The notes beneath the pieces are model-generated. The model made no database searches and was not told the origin of the DNA. It saw only the letters and a list, made by a program, of their open reading frames with translations. Positions 33,563-36,233 of a stretch of DNA of 36,233 bases are shown in pieces (within the stretch, counting starts at the first letter, position 1; each line of letters opens with the position of its first letter). The stretch is from JAAYGT01 sp050252075. GTDB taxonomy: Bacteria; Pseudomonadota; Gammaproteobacteria; Burkholderiales; Burkholderiaceae_B. Both the position numbers and the translations under genes were made by a program. The DNA lies in assembly GCA_050252075.1 (NCBI GenBank), contig JBFWLP010000025.1:1-36233 (forward strand), read 5' to 3'.

Positions 33563-33589
33563 AGAGCCTTCGGTTGAGCCGAAGGCTCT
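33563..33589. promoter_or_regulatory. Perfect 11-bp inverted repeat between tauE and lysR
   Basis: AGAGCCTTCGG (33563-33573) and CCGAAGGCTCT (33579-33589) surround TTGAG. The core contains the LysR pattern T-N11-A (33570 and 33582). Its place between the divergent genes, 17 bases before the lysR ATG, fits an autoregulatory LysR operator better than a terminator, though a hairpin in the lysR leader is also possible. Confidence 0.6.
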
Positions 33590-33605
33590 GCAGTGTGCCG
33601 ACATC

Positions 33606-34505
33606 ATGCGACTCGATCTTGCCGATTTGCAGCTTTTCCTTGCCATCGTCGAGGCAGGGAGCATCACGCAGGGGGCAGTCAGGGCGAACCTCTCGCTGGC
33701 GGCGGCCAGCGAGCGCCTGCGTAAAATTGAAGATGACCTGGGCCTGGTGCTGCTTCAACGCTTTCCGCGCGGCGTGGGCGCGACGCAGGCGGGCGAGGCG
33801 CTGGCCCATCATGCCCGCGTTATCCTGCAACAGCGCGCCCTGATGAAAGACGAGCTGCGCGATTACGCCACGGGTGTGCGCGGCACGCTGACCTTCTATG
33901 CGAACACCGCAGCGCTCACCGACTTTCTTCCCGAACGTCTTGCTCCCTGGCTCGCGCAACGCCCGGGCTTGCGCATCGACCTGAAAGAGCGCACCAGCGA
34001 GGAAATTGTCAGCCTGATTGCCGGGGGGCTGGCCGAAGCCGGCATCATTTCAAGTGCCGTGTCAGCGCCCGGTCTGCACGTCAGGAATGTTGCCAAGGAT
34101 CATCTGGCGCTTGTCGTGCCTGAAGCTCACCGTCTGGCAGGCGTCCACGCCATTGATTTCGCGGAGGTTCTGGCTGAGCCTTTTGTGGGCTTGGCCCATG
34201 GCAATGCCCTGCAGGATCACATCGAGGCGCACGCGCGCGCTCACGGACGTCTGCTGGATGTGCGCATTCGCATGAAAACCTTTGAGGGGCTTGGCCAGAT
34301 GGTGGCCCATGGCGTGGGTCTGGGAATCGTGCCCGACCGTATCGCCCGCCGCCTTCGGCGACGATGCGGCTATCGTCTGCTTTCCTTGAACGATGACTGG
34401 GCACGGCGTCAGTTGCGCGTGTGCTTCGGGGCCTGGGAAGACCTGTCATCGCCCATGCGTCACCTGATGCGTCATCTGGGAGTGGATAAGGCTGACCTGT
34501 GCTGA
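33606..34505 (+). CDS. LysR-family transcriptional regulator
   Basis: The 299-residue protein has the LysR helix-turn-helix (LADLQLFLAIVEAGSITQGA, then LSLAAASERLRKIEDDLG) and a two-lobed substrate-binding domain from about residue 88 (GTLTFYANTAAL...). It resembles LysR regulators next to TauE/SafE exporters. The frame upstream of ATG 33606 to 33486 is not needed. It is divergent from the exporter gene, with a perfect inverted repeat between them. The effector is unknown. Confidence 0.92.
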   Translation: MRLDLADLQLFLAIVEAGSITQGAVRANLSLAAASERLRKIEDDLGLVLLQRFPRGVGATQAGEALAHHARVILQQRALMKDELRDYATGVRGTLTFYANTAALTDFLPERLAPWLAQRPGLRIDLKERTSEEIVSLIAGGLAEAGIISSAVSAPGLHVRNVAKDHLALVVPEAHRLAGVHAIDFAEVLAEPFVGLAHGNALQDHIEAHARAHGRLLDVRIRMKTFEGLGQMVAHGVGLGIVPDRIARRLRRRCGYRLLSLNDDWARRQLRVCFGAWEDLSSPMRHLMRHLGVDKADLC

Positions 34506-34527
34506 TGCGGTACGGTGCAGCTACGCG

Positions 34528-35898
34528 CTAAACAATGCCGGCCATGGTCAATGGCGAAGAACCCGCACCCGCCAGCAGCTCGTCCAGCCGGGTCAGGGCG
34601 CCCTTCAGTTCGGCGTCGTCAAGGCCTCCCAGGCAAATGCGCAGGCCTGATTCGACAAGGTTCGGATTCGCCATGAAGGCTTCGGGCGGCGCCAACGTGA
34701 TGCCGGATTGCGATGCGGCCATCACGATGTCGCGCGCGCGGGCGGTTTCCATGGGCAGCCAGGCATGCAGCGCATCGCCACGCATGGGCGACAGCCACTG
34801 GCCCAGCATTGAGCGCACCAGCTTGTTGCGGCGCGTGGCTTCGGCCCGTATGGATTGTGCAATCGCTTCAACCAGGCCCTCGCTGAGCCAGTAGGCCATG
34901 AGCAGGCCCGACAAGGGCGTGGCCATGGTTTGCGTAGCCAGCAACCATTGGCTGACGTCGTCGAGCAGGCGCTGCGGTGCAGCGATGTAGCCGACACGCA
35001 GACCCGGCGCCAGGCATTTTGACAAGCTGCCCACGTACAGCACGTGCTCGGGCGCAAACCGGGCGATGGGTGGCAACTTGGCCGGTGCGAACACCGAGTA
35101 GACATCGTCTTCAATGATGGTGAGGTCGGCTCGCCTGGCAATATCGGCAATGGCCTGACGGCGCTCGATCCCCATGACCGCTCCCGTAGGGTTCTGGATG
35201 GTGGGCACCAGATACAGCAAGGATGGCGGGGTATCGCTTGCCAGGGCCGCTTCCAGTGCCTGAGGAAGAATGCCCTGATCGTCCATGGCCAGAGGAACCA
35301 GGGGGCGCTGCAGCTGACGAGCTGCCCGCAAGGCGCCCGGGTAGGTCAGTTGCTCGATAGCCAACGGGCCTTTGGGGGAAGCCGCCATGGCCAGGAACAA
35401 GGCTTGCTGCGCGCCGTTGGTCATGATGATTTGCGACGGCTCGACCGACAGCCCGTGGTTCTGGGCAATCATGCGCGCCAGCATCTGGCGGTGTTCGGGC
35501 AGGCCTGCGGCGGGCATGTAACGGGTGAAGAAGTCGGCATCGACAGTTGTGCCGATCTTGTTCATGGCGTCGGTGAGCATGCGGCCGGTGACTACCGGGG
35601 GAGGCGCGTTCACGCTGAGATCGAGCCGGCGCTCGGCTCGGCGGATTTGCGACGCGACAAACATGCCACGGCCCTTTTCCGATTTGACCAGCCCCTGGCG
35701 CTGAAGTGTGGCGTAGGCGCGAGTAACGGTGCCGATGCTGACGCCCAGCTGATCTGCCACCTGACGGTGTGTGGGCAGGCGGGCCCCCGTGGGAATGCTT
35801 CCCGCAAGGATGTCCTGCGTAATGGCAACCACCAGTCGTTCATGAATGAGACCGTCGGATTCAGACAGATGGGGATTCCAGGGAGATTCCAGTTTCAC
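34528..35898 (-). CDS. MocR-family regulator (GntR domain plus aminotransferase-like domain)
   Basis: The 456-residue protein has an N-terminal GntR winged helix (LPTHRQVADQLGVSIGTVTRAYATLQRQG) and a fold-type I aminotransferase-like domain. The PLP lysine sits in YVGSLSKCLAPGLRVGY, with an NP substrate loop (TIQNPTGAVMG) and DDVYS. MocR proteins use PLP and an amino compound to control transport or vitamin B6, GABA or taurine-type pathways. The preceding gene on the same strand is an EamA transporter, 86 bases away, which may be its target. Length and key residues are complete. Confidence 0.92.
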   Translation of the reverse strand: MKLESPWNPHLSESDGLIHERLVVAITQDILAGSIPTGARLPTHRQVADQLGVSIGTVTRAYATLQRQGLVKSEKGRGMFVASQIRRAERRLDLSVNAPPPVVTGRMLTDAMNKIGTTVDADFFTRYMPAAGLPEHRQMLARMIAQNHGLSVEPSQIIMTNGAQQALFLAMAASPKGPLAIEQLTYPGALRAARQLQRPLVPLAMDDQGILPQALEAALASDTPPSLLYLVPTIQNPTGAVMGIERRQAIADIARRADLTIIEDDVYSVFAPAKLPPIARFAPEHVLYVGSLSKCLAPGLRVGYIAAPQRLLDDVSQWLLATQTMATPLSGLLMAYWLSEGLVEAIAQSIRAEATRRNKLVRSMLGQWLSPMRGDALHAWLPMETARARDIVMAASQSGITLAPPEAFMANPNLVESGLRICLGGLDDAELKGALTRLDELLAGAGSSPLTMAGIV

Positions 35899-35984
35899 GG
35901 CAATGGCCTGTTCAAGTTGGGTTTTGTCCCATTATTGCTGCAAAAGTGTCTTATTTCAATTGCCTGGACAGCGTATCCGGTCTG

Positions 35985-36233
35985 TCAGGTTGAATGTGTC
36001 TTTGCAGGTGCTTGCTTGGGGACGGGCTTTCGGGCGGCGGGTTTGCCGAAGTACATGGCCACCATCATGCCCGCCGTGACGCAGGCGATTCCCGTCCAGA
36101 CCATCGGCGAGGGGATTTCATCCAGCAGCCAGATACCCGCCAGCGCCGTGATGCACGGAACAGCAGCGGTGAACAGGGCCGTAGTGCTCGCACCCAGCAA
36201 CGCGACTGCACGGGTGTACAGCAGTCCGGACAC
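35985..36233 (-). CDS. EamA/DMT-family transporter, 5' part outside the window
   Basis: The frame is open to the window end, so the start lies beyond it. The visible 82 residues are the last two or three helices (ALLGASTTALFTAAVPCITALAGIWLLDE, then MVWTGIACVTAGMMVAMYF) and a basic tail rich in Lys and Pro. The LLDEIPSPMVWTGIACVTAG pattern is typical of drug/metabolite exporters of the EamA group. A MocR regulator follows on the same strand. Confidence 0.85.
   Translation of the reverse strand: MSGLLYTRAVALLGASTTALFTAAVPCITALAGIWLLDEIPSPMVWTGIACVTAGMMVAMYFGKPAARKPVPKQAPAKTHST

Noticed and set aside
1..36233. Search for CRISPR arrays, tRNA, rRNA, insertion sequences or att sites
   Set aside because: I saw no regularly spaced repeats, no tRNA-like cloverleaf with CCA-proximal features, no transposase motifs and no flanking terminal repeats.

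Overview
The window looks like a chromosomal segment of a betaproteobacterium. The gene families, moderately high GC and protein style (YeeE/rhodanese pair, CopRS-CopAB, RcnR/FrmR-type repressor, TauE/SafE-LysR pair, MocR regulator) fit Burkholderiales, most likely Alcaligenaceae (Bordetella/Pusillimonas-like). That placement is inference from family resemblance, not from a marker gene. I see no rRNA, tRNA, phage, insertion sequence or CRISPR array.

Left part (1-8.1 kb): the end of a Crp/Fnr-type regulator; a small glycine-zipper lipoprotein; a sulfur operon on the minus strand (periplasmic two-domain rhodanese, YeeE/YedE thiosulfate-type transporter, and a 55-residue ORF ending in a Cys-containing tail). 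Divergent from it are a SulP anion transporter with STAS domain and a tandem universal stress protein. An MFS transporter and a Spy/CpxP-like periplasmic protein follow on the minus strand.

Middle part (8.2-21 kb): a minus-strand run holds DUF3047 protein, ArsS (arsenosugar-type radical SAM enzyme) and a TVP38/SNARE-membrane plus FAD-disulfide-reductase fusion, the last two overlapping at TAATG. Behind these lie a sterol-desaturase-like hydroxylase, MTA phosphorylase and a haloacid dehalogenase that overlaps the end of a copper-type sensor kinase. The kinase and its response regulator are divergent from a copper-resistance operon: CopA multicopper oxidase, CopB and a CopI-like cupredoxin, followed by a very Met-rich secreted protein. 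Two nearly identical 16-bp boxes, one in the copR/copA gap and one before the Met-rich gene, suggest one CopR regulon.

Right-middle part (21-30.2 kb): a diguanylate cyclase; a TetR regulator with two tandem palindromes just before its start, in operon with an AidB-like acyl-CoA dehydrogenase; a secreted YxFxxD protein with an ECF sigma factor and a Cys-less anti-sigma factor; an RcnR/FrmR-family metal repressor with His3/Cys35/His60/His64; a DUF3147 membrane protein; and a probable nickel/cobalt operon (His-rich CzcI-like protein, HupE/UreJ permease, DUF6488 protein) ending at a perfect 20-bp-stem terminator.

Right end (30.3-36.2 kb): GST, SDR, then three neighbouring genes that look damaged: an MFS gene reduced to its two ends, a PaaI-type thioesterase missing an internal piece, and a TauE/SafE exporter that has lost its usual stop and reads into the thioesterase. 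A LysR regulator faces them across a perfect 11-bp inverted repeat. A MocR-type regulator and the end of an EamA transporter close the window.

Taken together, the region is dominated by metal and sulfur/oxyanion handling: copper detoxification, probable Ni/Co uptake or sensing, arsenic methyl-chemistry and thiosulfate/sulfate transport.
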